Shown in pieces: positions 1 to 13,056 of a stretch of DNA of 36,507 nt. Within the stretch, counting starts at the first letter, position 1. Every line of letters begins with the position of its first letter. A program made the position numbers and the translations under genes. The notes under the pieces are model-generated. The model saw only the letters and a list, made by a program, of their open reading frames with translations, was not told the origin of the DNA and did no database searches. Source of the DNA: Streptomyces sp. ISL-43 (GTDB lineage Bacteria; Actinomycetota; Actinomycetes; Streptomycetales; Streptomycetaceae); assembly GCF_018614195.1 (NCBI RefSeq), contig NZ_JAGGOT010000041.1, positions 1 through 36,507 on the forward strand, in the 5' to 3' direction.

Positions 1-189
1 CGGGTCTGCGGTCGCACCCGGGTTCCGGGCCGCATCGGGCTGGTCGGGCGGGGGGCCGGCCCCGTCCGGGTGCCGGGCCGGGGCGCGGGTCGCCTCGGCC
101 GACGGGTCTGTGGTCGGGGTCGGCTCGGGCGGGATGGGGGGCGGCGGGGCCGGGGTCGTGCGGGGGGCGTTCGTCGGGGTGAGGGTCAT
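1..189 (-). CDS. Proline-rich protein, N-terminal part only (runs off left edge)
   Basis: An open frame starts with ATG at 189 and continues without a stop to base 1, giving 63 residues. Its ATG overlaps the TGA stop of the upstream ADP-ribosylglycohydrolase gene as ATGA, which implies translational coupling in one operon. The visible part begins M-T-L-T-P-T-N-A-P-R and is very rich in Pro, Ala, Thr and Gly with scattered acidic residues. It looks like a disordered N-terminal segment, with no signal peptide or membrane helix. The folded part of the protein lies outside the window, so no function can be given. In this context a second ADP-ribose-related enzyme is a guess only. Confidence 0.55.
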   Translation of the reverse strand, partial: MTLTPTNAPRTTPAPPPPIPPEPTPTTDPSAEATRAPARHPDGAGPPPDQPDAARNPGATADP

Positions 190-1172
190 CGGGGGGTCTC
201 GGCTTCCGGGGTGAGGAGGTCCGCGATGTCCAGGACGTGGTAGCCGCGCATCGACGGGAGGCAGCTGCCGCGTACCGGGCCGATCGCCGAGGACCAGGCG
301 GCCGGGATGGCACCTGCGCCGGACATCGCTCCGGCGAGCGCGCCCGCCACCGCCGCCGTGGTGTCCGCGTCGCGGCCCATGTTGACGGCGGTCAGGACCG
401 AGGACGGGAAGTCGCCCCCGCACGCGGCGAACGCGCCGAACGCCAGGCCCACCGCCTCCGGGGCCAGGTCCGTCCACGGGTAGCCGCCGATGACGACCGC
501 CGAGCGCACGGCCCGTTCGCCGCGCGGCGCGGCCGTCACCGCCCGGCGCAGGGAGCGCGCCGTCCAGGAGTCCGACGGGATGACCGACAGGGCCGCCGAG
601 ACGACCGAGGCGGGGGAGCCCCCGGCCATCGCCGCCGCGACTCCCGCCGCGACCGCCTGGCCGCCGTAGATGCCCTCGCCGTCGTGGCTGACGCAGCCGT
701 CGATGGCGACCAGCCGCGCCGCTTCCGCCGGGCGGCCCGCCGCGAAGACGCCGAAGGGGGCCGCCCGCATGGCGAGGCCGTCCGACCAGGCGTGGCGGTG
801 CTGGGCCGAGATGGGGGCCGCCAGGCCCCGGCGCAGGTTTTCCAGGGTGCCGCGTTCCGAGAAGCCCGCGCCGCGGAACGGGCCCTCGTCCAGGTCCGCG
901 ATCCAGTGGTGCCACGCGCGTTCGACGTGCGCGACGGTGAGCGCCGATCCGTGGCGGGCCAGCAGCAGGCCCGAGAAGATCGCGTACTCGGTGTCGTCGG
1001 TGCCCGCCGGGTCGTCCGACACGAAGCCCTCGATCCGGCCCCATTTCGCCCGGATCTCCGACGGCTTCATGTTCTCCGCGGGAGCGCCCAGCGCGTCACC
1101 CACCGCGAGCCCGAGAAGAGCGCCCCGGGCCCGTTCGAGGAGGACCTGCGGATTGCATGCAATCAGCTCCAT
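186..1172 (-). CDS. ADP-ribosylglycohydrolase (DraG/ARH) family protein
   Basis: This cytoplasmic enzyme family removes ADP-ribose from modified proteins or from small ADP-ribosylated compounds using two metal ions. The protein is 328 aa. The N-terminal motif TDDTEY (residues 58-63) and the C-terminal GRDADTT (residues 266-272) are the metal-binding acidic motifs of the DraG fold. GALLGLAVGDALGAP near residue 17 is the typical opening of the family. I chose the ATG at 1172 (M-E-L-I-A-C) because the reverse complement shows GGAGAGG just upstream and the homology begins there. The frame is open further upstream to a weaker start at 1259. The gene is divergent from the VIT-type gene, with 268 bp between them, and couples through ATGA to the proline-rich gene downstream. 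The substrate cannot be deduced. Confidence 0.9.
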   Translation of the reverse strand: MELIACNPQVLLERARGALLGLAVGDALGAPAENMKPSEIRAKWGRIEGFVSDDPAGTDDTEYAIFSGLLLARHGSALTVAHVERAWHHWIADLDEGPFRGAGFSERGTLENLRRGLAAPISAQHRHAWSDGLAMRAAPFGVFAAGRPAEAARLVAIDGCVSHDGEGIYGGQAVAAGVAAAMAGGSPASVVSAALSVIPSDSWTARSLRRAVTAAPRGERAVRSAVVIGGYPWTDLAPEAVGLAFGAFAACGGDFPSSVLTAVNMGRDADTTAAVAGALAGAMSGAGAIPAAWSSAIGPVRGSCLPSMRGYHVLDIADLLTPEAETPR

Positions 1173-1303
1173 GGCGCGCCTCTCCACTTGATGGGACCCA
1201 TATTGAGCCCTTGGGGGATTTGTGCCATGGCATGTGGTTTGTCGCTCGTCGCGAAACACCCCGCCCGCTCCGCCGTCACCCGGTCGCCGATCCCCAAAAC
1301 CCC

Positions 1304-1322
1304 AGGTAAGTACGGCCTACCT
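1304..1322. promoter_or_regulatory. Imperfect palindrome in the divergent ADP-ribosylhydrolase/VIT promoter region
   Basis: AGGTA...TACCT arms (7-bp half-sites AGGTAAG/CCTACCT with one mismatch) span 19 bp in the 268-bp divergent intergenic region, about 120 bp before the VIT start. The arms resemble parts of an iron (DmdR/IdeR) box, but the spacing is too long for one. It may bind some dimeric regulator; which one is unknown. Confidence 0.25.
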
Positions 1323-1440
1323 TGCTGGCGGGCGCCGAAATTCGTGCGTAGTTTCGAGGTGTTCAGGGGGAGTGGGTGCCTGCGCGTCGAGCGTGGCGTA
1401 CCTCTGCGTACCCACTCGTACAAAAGGGGAGACAGCCGGC

Positions 1441-2172
1441 ATGTCCATCATCAATGTCGAAGCACCGCTTCACACCGCCCACCGCGACAACCACACCCAC
1501 CGCGACGTCAACGGCGGATGGCTGCGCCCGGCGGTCTTCGGTGCGATGGACGGGCTCGTCTCCAACCTCGCGCTGATGACCGGTGTGGCCGGCGGCGCCG
1601 TCGCCCCGCACGTCATCGTGGTCACCGGCCTGGCCGGCCTCGCCGCCGGCGCCTTCTCGATGGCGGCCGGCGAATACACCTCGGTCGCCTCGCAGCGCGA
1701 GCTCGTGCTCGCGGAACTGGACATAGAGCGCCAGCAGTTGCGCAAGCACCCGATCGACGAGATGGAGGAGCTGGCCGAGCTGTACGTATCGCGCGGCGTC
1801 GAGCCGGCACTGGCCCGCGAGGTGGCCATGCAGCTCTCCCGCGACCCGGAGCAGGCGCTGGAGATCCACGCCCGCGAGGAACTCGGGATCGACCCCGACG
1901 ACCTGCCGTCGCCGATGGTCGCGGCCGTGTCCTCCTTCGGCGCCTTCGCGCTGGGCGCGCTGATCCCCGTACTGCCGTACCTGCTCGGTGCCGCGACCCT
2001 GTGGCCCGCGGTGCTGCTGGCGCTGGTGGGGCTCTTCGCCTGCGGCGCGGTCGTCTCCCGGGTCACGGCCCGGTCCTGGTGGTACAGCGGTCTGCGCCAG
2101 CTCGTCCTGGGTGGCGCGGCCGCGGGTGTGACGTACATCCTGGGAACCTGGATCGGCGGAGCCGTAGGCTGA
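1441..2172 (+). CDS. VIT1/CCC1-family membrane transporter (iron/manganese)
   Basis: A 243-aa integral membrane protein of the VIT1/CCC1 family, whose characterised members move Fe2+ or Mn2+ out of the cytoplasm or into vacuoles. The first helix carries the family signature FGAMDGLVSNLALMTGVAGG (about residues 28-47). The second helix has GAFSMAAGEYTSVASQRE. A cytoplasmic acidic/helical segment with several Glu residues (about 78-155) precedes three C-terminal helices, giving the usual five-helix layout. The N-terminus is His-rich (H-T-A-H-R-D-N-H-T-H), which could bind metal. I chose ATG 1441 because GGGGAG lies 7-12 bases before it; the frame is open to 1222. The gene appears monocistronic, with a hairpin after it. 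Iron dependence is inferred from the family only. Confidence 0.88.
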   Translation: MSIINVEAPLHTAHRDNHTHRDVNGGWLRPAVFGAMDGLVSNLALMTGVAGGAVAPHVIVVTGLAGLAAGAFSMAAGEYTSVASQRELVLAELDIERQQLRKHPIDEMEELAELYVSRGVEPALAREVAMQLSRDPEQALEIHAREELGIDPDDLPSPMVAAVSSFGAFALGALIPVLPYLLGAATLWPAVLLALVGLFACGAVVSRVTARSWWYSGLRQLVLGGAAAGVTYILGTWIGGAVG

Positions 2173-2218
2173 CCGCGCAGGGAGTGAGACACTATGCAGT
2201 AGGCAACATAAGTAGTCA

Positions 2219-2234
2219 GTTACTCGGCGGTTTC
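2219..2234. promoter_or_regulatory. Possible GlnR-type half boxes upstream of gltB
   Basis: GTTAC-N6-GTTTC. Read on the minus strand this is GAAAC-N6-GTAAC, which matches the b and a elements of the Streptomyces GlnR consensus (gTnAc-n6-GaAAc) in tandem order. It lies about 258 bp before the gltB start. The gltBD context (nitrogen assimilation) makes GlnR plausible, but short motifs like this also occur by chance. Confidence 0.25.
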
Positions 2235-2293
2235 GATCCTGTGTCCGCCGGGCATCAGACCCAGGGCGCCGGGCAATGAGGCCCGCCCCACAC

Positions 2294-2309
2294 CGGGACC
2301 TTCGTCCCG
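2294..2309 (+). terminator. Short hairpin after the VIT gene
   Basis: CGGGAC-CTTC-GTCCCG is a perfect 6-bp stem with a 4-base loop. Two more outer pairs are possible around a bulge. There is no U-tract, so it is either a weak terminator of the VIT transcript or structure in the long gltB leader. The 319-bp gap 2173-2491 otherwise holds only the GlnR-like motifs and the gltB ribosome-binding site. Confidence 0.35.
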
Positions 2310-2411
2310 TGCCCCGATCGCTGGGCACCTACGGAAGTCCCTTCTTATCTGCTTCGGGCAGTGTCCGCATGCTGGAATGACGTATCCGCTTCTCGGGATT
2401 GTCGTCATCAT

Positions 2412-2427
2412 GTAATCTGCACGAAAT
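2412..2427 (+). promoter_or_regulatory. Second possible GlnR-like box in the gltB leader
   Basis: GTAAT-N6-GAAAT, 65 bp before the gltB start. It matches gTnAc-n6-GaAAc at four of five bases in each element, each differing only in the last base. This is an AT-richer patch than its surroundings, as expected for a promoter or operator zone. Low-confidence motif call. Confidence 0.25.
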
Positions 2428-2491
2428 TTCGCAGAGGGCCAACGTCGTCCCTCGGCTATGCACATATGCCACGACGACGACGGGAGAGCCG

Positions 2492-7109
<4,618 letters not shown>

Positions 7110-7117
<8 letters not shown>

Positions 7118-8570
7118 CCCGAAGGGCTTCCTCACCACCCCGCGCGAGACCGCCTGCACCCGTCCGGTGGCCGACCGGCTCAAGGACTGGAACGAGGTCT
7201 ACGTTCCGGGCTCGCTGCTCCCGATCATCAGCAAGCAGGCCGGCCGCTGCATGGACTGCGGCATCCCGTTCTGCCACAACGGGTGCCCGCTCGGAAACCT
7301 GATCCCCGAGTGGAACGACTTCGCGTACCGCGAGGACTGGACCGCCGCCTCCGAGCGCCTGCACGCGACGAACAACTTCCCGGAGTTCACCGGGCGGCTG
7401 TGCCCGGCCCCGTGCGAGTCCGCCTGCGTGCTGGGCATCAACCAGCCGGCCGTCACGATCAAGAACGTCGAAGTCTCGATCATCGACAAGGCGTGGGACA
7501 ACGGCGACGTCACCCCGCAGCCGCCGGAGCGCCTGTCCGGCAAGACGGCCGCCGTCATCGGCTCCGGCCCGGCGGGTCTCGCCGCGGCCCAGCAGCTGAC
7601 CCGGGCCGGGCACACCGTCGTGGTGTACGAGCGCGCCGACCGCGTCGGCGGCCTGCTGCGCTACGGCATCCCCGAGTTCAAGATGGAGAAGGTGCACATC
7701 AACCGCCGCATCGAGCAGATGCGTGCGGAGGGCACCAAGTTCCGTACCGGTGTCGAGGTCGGCCGCGACGTCACCGCCACGGACCTGCGCAAGCGGTTCG
7801 ACGCGGTGGTCATCGCGGCGGGCGCGACGGTCTCCCGCGACCTCCCGGTCCCGGGGCGCGACCTCAAGGGCATCCACTTCGCGATGGAGTACCTCCCCCT
7901 CGCGAACAAGGTCCAGGAGGGCGACTTCATGGCGCCCCCCATCACGGCCGAGGGCAAGCACGTGGTCGTCATCGGCGGCGGCGACACCGGCGCGGACTGC
8001 GTGGGCACCGCCCACCGCCAGGGCGCGGCCTCGGTCACGCAGCTGGAGATCATGCCGAAGCCGGGCGAGGACCGCAACGCCAACCAGCCCTGGCCGACGT
8101 TCCCCATGCTGTACAAGGTCACCTCGGCCCACGAGGAGGGCGGCGAGCGGATCTACTCCGTCTCCACGACCCACTTCGAGGGCGACGAGGACGGCAACGT
8201 CCAGGAACTCCACCTGATCGAGGTCGCCTTCGAGGACGGCAAGCTCGTCCAGAAGCCGGGCACCGAGCGCGTCCTCCCCGCGCAGCTGGTCACCCTGGCG
8301 ATGGGCTTCACCGGCACCGACCAGGAGAACGGCCTGACGGCGCAGTTCGGCCTCGCGATGGACGCCCGCGGCAACATCGAGCGCGACGCCTCCTACGCGA
8401 CCAACGTCGACGGCGTCTTCGTCGCCGGCGACGCCGGCCGCGGCCAGTCGCTGATCGTCTGGGCCATCGCGGAAGGCCGCTCGGCCGCCCGCGGCGTGGA
8501 CCGCTTCCTGACCGGCACCAGCGCCCTCCCGTACCCGGTCAAGCCGACGGACCGCTCGATCACCGTCTGA
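7110..8570 (+). CDS. gltD: Glutamate synthase (NADPH) small subunit
   Basis: The small GOGAT subunit (486 aa) takes electrons from NADPH through FAD and passes them via iron-sulfur centres to GltB. The N-terminal cysteine motifs are C47-x2-C50-x4-C55-x3-C59 and C98-x3-C102-x3-C106, which hold the two [4Fe-4S] clusters. The FAD-binding GSGPAG is at residues 151-156 and the NADPH-binding GGGDTGADC at 289-297. The C-terminal GVFVAGDAGRGQSLIVWAIAEGR completes the FAD site. The ATG lies 8 bases inside the end of gltB, with GGAGGCGG just before it, so the two subunits are translationally coupled. Nothing is missing compared with the family. Confidence 0.97.
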
Positions 8571-8596
8571 TTCCTTACGCCGCACTCGCACCGCTC

Positions 8597-8627
8597 GGCC
8601 GCAGGCGGCCTCCCGGGCTTCGCCCGG
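8597..8627 (+). terminator. Two tandem GC hairpins after gltD
   Basis: GGCCGC-AG-GCGGCC (8597-8610) is followed directly by CCGGGC-TTC-GCCCGG (8613-8627). Both stems are perfect 6-bp stems 27 bases or more after the gltD stop. There is no U-tract, which is common for terminators in very GC-rich actinobacteria. A further GC-rich fold around 8668-8690 follows. Confidence 0.5.
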
Positions 8628-8730
8628 CTGCGCCGGCCTCCGGCCGTCGGGTGGTGGTTGAGGCATCGCAGTACCCCCGGCTCCGGCCGGGACCCCTCAT
8701 ACGGTCCGTACAACGAAGTGCGGCACTCGA

Positions 8731-8774
8731 CACAGCGCCCGCCACGTCCCCGACCAGGGGTGGCGGGCGTTGTG
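8731..8774. terminator. Strong bidirectional terminator between gltD and the GntR gene
   Basis: A 15-bp stem (CACAGCGCCCGCCAC with GTGGCGGGCGTTGTG, one G-U pair) encloses a 14-base loop. It sits 16 bases past the stop codon of the minus-strand GntR gene and 160 bases past gltD, so it can end transcription from both sides. Confidence 0.75.
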
Positions 8775-8790
8775 GCGTTTCCGGCGCGGG

Positions 8791-9570
8791 CTACTCGGGG
8801 GTGAACTCGTACTGGAGCTCGTACAGGTGGCCGGCCTTCACCATGACGGTGACTTCGACGGGGAGGTCGTCGGCGCCGTACACCGTACGGAGGGTCCGCA
8901 GGACGGGCAGGTCGCCGGGCAGTCGCAGGGCGGTGTACTGCTCCTGCGTCGCGACCCGGGCCGAGAGCCGGTCCACACTGCGGCGGGGCGCGAAACCGAG
9001 CTCCGTGAGCAGGGTTGGGGTGCCGCCCCGGATCCGGCGGGGCTCCGCGAGGGCGGTGCCGCGCGCGAGGTCCGGCGGGTAGTACGAGCTCACCAGCTCG
9101 GCGGGTTCGCCGTCGATGCTGATCAGCTGGCGCCTGCACACGGCCGGACTGCCCTCCGGGCGGCCGAGCGCGGCAGCGACGTCTCCGGCGACACAGACCT
9201 CCTCCACCACCAGCAGGGCGCTGTGTGCTGCGGAGGCCCCTTCGGAGGCTTCGGTGAGCCACGGGTAGGCCGCCCCGTCCGCGGCCGGGGTGAGGGAGCC
9301 GGCCGGGCGCACGGTCCGCTGACGGTTGTCCCGTACGGTCACTGCCGCGCCCGCCCGACCGATGGCCAGCCCCTCGTCTTTCAGGAGCTGCACGGCCTTC
9401 TGGATCGTGGCGTTGGAGGCGTCGAAGCGGGCCTTCAGCCGCGTGGTGGAAGGCAGTTTCGCACCCGGTGCGAGGTCCCCGCTCATGATCTCGTCACGAA
9501 GATCGGCGGCGATGCGTGCGTGGAGCGGCCGGGGGTCGAGGCCTGCGGCTTCGGAACTGGACAAGGTCAT
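8791..9570 (-). CDS. GntR-family (HutC/UTRA) transcriptional regulator
   Basis: A 259-aa DNA-binding repressor type. An N-terminal winged helix (about residues 14-75; PLHARIAADLRDEI...KLPSTTRLKARFDASNATIQKAVQLLKDEGL) is followed by a UTRA ligand-binding domain (about 105-255). That domain contains the family pattern RRQLISIDGEPAELVSSYYPPDLARGT and RIRGGTPTLLTELG. The ATG overlaps the stop of the upstream UTRA-only gene as ATGA, so the pair is coupled. The ligand is unknown. The nearest candidate targets are its own operon and the divergent molybdenum hydroxylase operon, 370 bp away from the operon start. It is probably autoregulated, as is usual in the family, but I cannot identify a GntR operator with confidence. 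Confidence 0.9.
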   Translation of the reverse strand: MTLSSSEAAGLDPRPLHARIAADLRDEIMSGDLAPGAKLPSTTRLKARFDASNATIQKAVQLLKDEGLAIGRAGAAVTVRDNRQRTVRPAGSLTPAADGAAYPWLTEASEGASAAHSALLVVEEVCVAGDVAAALGRPEGSPAVCRRQLISIDGEPAELVSSYYPPDLARGTALAEPRRIRGGTPTLLTELGFAPRRSVDRLSARVATQEQYTALRLPGDLPVLRTLRTVYGADDLPVEVTVMVKAGHLYELQYEFTPE

Positions 9571-10115
9571 GCGACCTCGATGTCGATCTCGTACCGCAAC
9601 TGCTGGCGTCCGGCGGGCATGATCATCACGTCGGCCTGGATCGGTCGGCCCGCCGAGTCGTAGGTGGTCCGTGCGAGTTGCAGGACGGGTTCGACCGGTC
9701 CGAGGCGCAGGTGTTCCCGCTCCTCAGGGCCGGGCATCCGTGCAGACACCTTCTCGACGGCCCGTGCACCGGTGTGTCCGAGCTCGGCCAGCAGAGTCAC
9801 GGCACCGCCTCGGATCTTCGCCGTTCCGGCCAGAGGGGTGCCCGCGGCGATGTCGGCAGGGTAGTAGGTGTCGGTCAATTCGGTTGACTCGCCGTCGAGT
9901 TCGATGATCCGGCGGCGGGCGACAACGGTCTCCCCGGTCGCGAGGCCGAGCATCCGGGCGACTTCAGCCGGGGCGCCGAGCTCTCCGGCGTGCAGGATGC
10001 GCTGCCCGCCGCGACGGCCCGCGGACTCGGCCTCGTCGGTCCAGGCGTCCGAGGCCCCGGCGGTGCGGGGGGTCAGGTACGGCATCGACGTGCTGGTCCA
10101 TCCGCTGCCGCTCAC
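9567..10115 (-). CDS. UTRA-domain protein lacking a DNA-binding domain
   Basis: The 182-aa protein consists almost only of a UTRA effector domain. After a short leader (SGWTSTSMPYLTPR...DAWTDEA) it has RRRIIELDGESTELTDTYYPADIAAGT and KIRGGAVTLLAELG, aligned block by block with the UTRA part of the next gene. No winged helix precedes it, and no room exists for one: the GTG start at 10115 has AGGAGG 5 bases upstream. It is the first gene of a two-gene operon with the complete GntR regulator. It may be a ligand-binding partner that forms mixed dimers, or a decayed regulator. The intact frame and good ribosome-binding site argue for function. Confidence 0.8.
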   Translation of the reverse strand: MSGSGWTSTSMPYLTPRTAGASDAWTDEAESAGRRGGQRILHAGELGAPAEVARMLGLATGETVVARRRIIELDGESTELTDTYYPADIAAGTPLAGTAKIRGGAVTLLAELGHTGARAVEKVSARMPGPEEREHLRLGPVEPVLQLARTTYDSAGRPIQADVMIMPAGRQQLRYEIDIEVA

Positions 10116-10176
10116 GTTGCCTCCTGCGTATCCGTCGCTCTGCCGGTCCCCACGGTAAGCGACACCGCTGCGACGT

Positions 10177-10205
10177 TCTGTATGGCCTTGGAAGCTCAGC
10201 GTTAA
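10177..10205 (-). promoter_or_regulatory. Possible promoter of the UTRA/GntR operon
   Basis: On the minus strand TTAACG, a 17-base spacer and TACAGA lie about 60 bases before the GTG start of the UTRA gene. The hexamers fit a sigma-70-like promoter moderately (4 of 6 in the -35). Confidence 0.3.
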
Positions 10206-10331
10206 GGCGATTGGGTGTATGTCCTTGTCTCGGCAGCAGCGGTTCCCTCGGGCCCGTGCCTCGGTGCGCGCGGCTCGTCAGTTCGTAGGCGACACGTTGG
10301 TGAGTGGGGTGTGTCCGGGCAGCGGGACGAC

Positions 10332-10347
10332 ATACGGCTCTGCGTAT
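10332..10347. promoter_or_regulatory. ATACG-N6-CGTAT palindrome before the molybdenum hydroxylase operon
   Basis: Perfect 5-bp inverted arms with a 6-bp spacer lie 142 bp upstream of the hydroxylase start, within the 373-bp divergent gap 10116-10488. It is the most symmetrical element there and could be an operator, possibly for the adjacent GntR/UTRA pair. That link is inference from position only. I see nothing else definite in this gap besides the possible minus-strand promoter. Confidence 0.25.
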
Positions 10348-10488
10348 CCGAGCTCGCCGGGCGGTGAGTCCGGGGTCGCGTCGGGTGCGTGCCGAACTGC
10401 GCGGACCGCGGGAGCGGGATATCAAGGGGGATGAAGGCGAGCGCGCGAGGTGCGGCGGTCGCCACCCCACGGCTGAGGAGTGCGTCTC

Positions 10489-13056
10489 GTGGAGTTTGAG
10501 GTCAATGGCGTCCCGTGTGCGGTGGACGTGGACGACGATCCGGCCGCCGTGGAGGTGGTGCGGGACCGGTTGGGGCTCACGGGCACCAAGCTGGTCTGCG
10601 CCGGCGGGGTGTGCGGGGCCTGCACGATCCAGGTCGACGGGGAGCCCAGGGTGTCGTGCCTGACGCCGGCGGCCCGGCTGGCCGGGCGGCGGGTCACGAC
10701 GGTGGAGGGGCTGGCCGGTCACCCGGTCGGGCGTGCCTTCGCCGGTGAGGACGCCCTCCAGTGCGGTTACTGCACCCCCGGGTTCGTGGTCGAGGCGGCC
10801 GCGTTCTTCGCGCGGTGGCGGGCCGCGCACGGGCGGAGGCGGCCGGGGCGGGAGGAGATCGCGGAGGCGCTGGCGGGCCACCTGTGCCGCTGCGGGGCGT
10901 ACGAGGGGATCTTCAGCGCGGTGGCCGCGGCCTGCGCGGGCGACTACGAGACGGATGCGGAGGAGAGGCCGGTCCCGCGCGCCGAGGCTCCGGAGAAGGT
11001 CGACGGGTCGGCCCGGTACACCACCGATCACCGGCCCGAGGGGCTGCTGGAGGGGGTGATCATCCGCTCGCCGCACGCGCACGCACACGTACGGTCCCTG
11101 GAGGCCGGAGACCTTCCGCTGGTGCCGCTGCTGCCCCCCGACGGCGTGGTGCGGTACGTCGGGCAGCCGGTGGCGGCGGTCGCGGCGCCCGACCGGGCCT
11201 CCGCGCGGGCGGCCGCCGAGCGGGTCCGGGTGGACTACGAGGTGCTGCCGGCCGCCCTCGACGTGAGCCGGGCCCGGGCCGGCGAGGGGCCGCTGGTCTA
11301 CGAGGACAAGGCGGCGCGCAAGCTGGCGCCCGGGTCCGGTGAGACTCCCCAACTGGTGCCCGCCCGCTGGCGCGGGAACCGGCGGGGACCCTCCGCCATG
11401 AGCAAGCGGCCCGCCGCGGCCGTGCGCCGCATCACCGAGGCCCGGGAGCGCAGCCCCGAGCGGGTGGTCGAGGGCCTGTTCACGACCGCCGCGCAGACCC
11501 ACACCCCGCTCGAACCGCACGCCTGTCTGGCCCGCTGGGACGAGGGCACCCTCCACCTGGAGGTGTCCACGCAGTCGGTCAAAGAGGTGGCCGTACTCGC
11601 GGCCGAGCGCTTCGGCGTGCCCCTCGAACGGGTGGTGGCCCGGGCCGTCCACGTCGGCGGCGGCTTCGGCTGCAAGATGGGGCTGACCTCCGACGTCGTC
11701 GCCGCGGCGGAGCTGGCCCGGCTGCACGGCGCACCGGTGCGGGTGGTGCTGGACCGGGACGAGGAACTCATCGACGGCGGGTACCGGCCCGGCACCCGGA
11801 TCCGGCTGGCGATGGCCGCGGACGCCGCCGGCGAGCTGAGCGCGCTGGCCATGGACGTGGACACCGACGGCGGAGTCTCGGTGGGCGGCACCGTCGCGGC
11901 GCTGGCCCGGTTCATGTACGGCAAGGCCCCGCGCAGGCTCCGCGACTTCGACACGGTCACCCACCGGCCGCCCGGCGCTCCGTTCCGCGGCCCCGGCGGA
12001 CCCACGATGTGCTGGGCCCTGGAACAGGCCGTCGACCAGATGGCCCACCGGCTCGGCGAGGATCCCGTCGCCCTGCGCCGCCGCTGGGACGGCAACCCCA
12101 AACGCCACGCGCTGTACGACCTGGCCGCGGCCCTCCCGGCCTGGTCGGGCACCCGCGGCGGCACCGGGCGGTTCCGCCGCGGCGTCGGCGTCGCGGCGGC
12201 CAACTGGCTGTACTTCCTCGACCCCGTCACCGAGGTCGAGCTCACCGTCGAGGACGGGATCGTGGTCGCCCGCTGCGCCGTGCAGGACATGGGCACGGGC
12301 TCGCGCACCGTACTGCGCCGGGCCGTCGCCGAAGGACTCGGCGTGCCCGAGGGCAGGGTGCGGGCCGAGGTCGGTCGAAGTGATGCCGTGCACGGCCCCA
12401 CTTCGGGCGGCAGCCGCACCACACCGTCGATCGTGCCCGCCGCCGCGGACGCCGCCGCACGGTTGCGCGAGGCGCTCGGCGCCGGTGACGGTGACCTGGG
12501 CGCCCGGCTGGACGGGGCGAACGGCGTACGGGTCACTGGCCGGCGCACCCGCGACCGCCGGGGCTACGTGACCCCCTTCAACCTGACCACCGGTGGGGTG
12601 GCGATCGGCCGCGGTTTCACCGGATCGGTGCAGGTCGCCGAGGTCGAGGTGGACACGCGGCTCGGCCGGATCCGCCCGCTGCGCGTGTGGAGCGGTATCG
12701 CCGCGGGCCGCATCCACGAGGACCGCCTCGCCCGGAGCCAGTGCGAGGGCGCCGTCGTCCAGGGCGTCGGCTACGCACTGTTCGAGGAGCGGCGCGTCGA
12801 CCCGGCCACCGGGCGGGTGCTGACCGACAACCTGGAGGACTACCGCATCCCGGGCATCGGCGACACCCCCGAGATCACCATCCACTTCCACCAGGAGGGT
12901 TTCGAACACGTCCCCGGCGGCGGTGTCGGCCTCGGCGAGATCGCCACCCTGCCCACCGCGGCATGCCTGGCCAACGCGGTCCACGACGCGACCGGCTGGC
13001 GCCCGTACGACATGCCCATCCGACCCGACCGGCTCCTGGAAGGACTGGGTACGTGA
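10489..13056 (+). CDS. Fused [2Fe-2S]/molybdopterin subunit of a xanthine dehydrogenase-family hydroxylase
   Basis: An 855-aa fusion of what are usually two separate subunits. The N-terminal plant-type ferredoxin has C37, C42, C45 and C57. The second [2Fe-2S] domain has C92-x2-C95 and C133-x-C135. From about residue 165 (EAPEKVDGSARYT) the molybdopterin-cytosine-dinucleotide domain follows, with HVGGGFGCKMG and GAPFRGPGGPT blocks. The catalytic base is Glu817 in GVGLGEIATLPTA. Such enzymes hydroxylate aldehydes, purines or N-heterocycles; the substrate is unknown. I chose GTG 10489, which sits 8 bases after GAGGAG; a GTG at 10480 would place that site inside the start. A basic, Arg-rich stretch near residues 285-320 looks like an insertion. 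The gene couples by GTGA to the FAD subunit. No XdhC/MocA-type maturation gene is nearby. Confidence 0.9.
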   Translation: MEFEVNGVPCAVDVDDDPAAVEVVRDRLGLTGTKLVCAGGVCGACTIQVDGEPRVSCLTPAARLAGRRVTTVEGLAGHPVGRAFAGEDALQCGYCTPGFVVEAAAFFARWRAAHGRRRPGREEIAEALAGHLCRCGAYEGIFSAVAAACAGDYETDAEERPVPRAEAPEKVDGSARYTTDHRPEGLLEGVIIRSPHAHAHVRSLEAGDLPLVPLLPPDGVVRYVGQPVAAVAAPDRASARAAAERVRVDYEVLPAALDVSRARAGEGPLVYEDKAARKLAPGSGETPQLVPARWRGNRRGPSAMSKRPAAAVRRITEARERSPERVVEGLFTTAAQTHTPLEPHACLARWDEGTLHLEVSTQSVKEVAVLAAERFGVPLERVVARAVHVGGGFGCKMGLTSDVVAAAELARLHGAPVRVVLDRDEELIDGGYRPGTRIRLAMAADAAGELSALAMDVDTDGGVSVGGTVAALARFMYGKAPRRLRDFDTVTHRPPGAPFRGPGGPTMCWALEQAVDQMAHRLGEDPVALRRRWDGNPKRHALYDLAAALPAWSGTRGGTGRFRRGVGVAAANWLYFLDPVTEVELTVEDGIVVARCAVQDMGTGSRTVLRRAVAEGLGVPEGRVRAEVGRSDAVHGPTSGGSRTTPSIVPAAADAAARLREALGAGDGDLGARLDGANGVRVTGRRTRDRRGYVTPFNLTTGGVAIGRGFTGSVQVAEVEVDTRLGRIRPLRVWSGIAAGRIHEDRLARSQCEGAVVQGVGYALFEERRVDPATGRVLTDNLEDYRIPGIGDTPEITIHFHQEGFEHVPGGGVGLGEIATLPTAACLANAVHDATGWRPYDMPIRPDRLLEGLGT

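Noticed and set aside
1223..1232. TGCCATGGCA palindrome in the divergent region
   Set aside because: Short and isolated, expected by chance, no second copy.
1304..1322. Iron (DmdR/IdeR) box before the VIT-type iron transporter gene
   Set aside because: An iron box has AGGT and ACCT separated by 7 bases; here 11 bases separate them. Kept only as an unassigned palindrome.
9964..12984. Long minus-strand frame opposite the molybdenum hydroxylase
   Set aside because: Shadow of the plus-strand gene; low-complexity translation without motifs.
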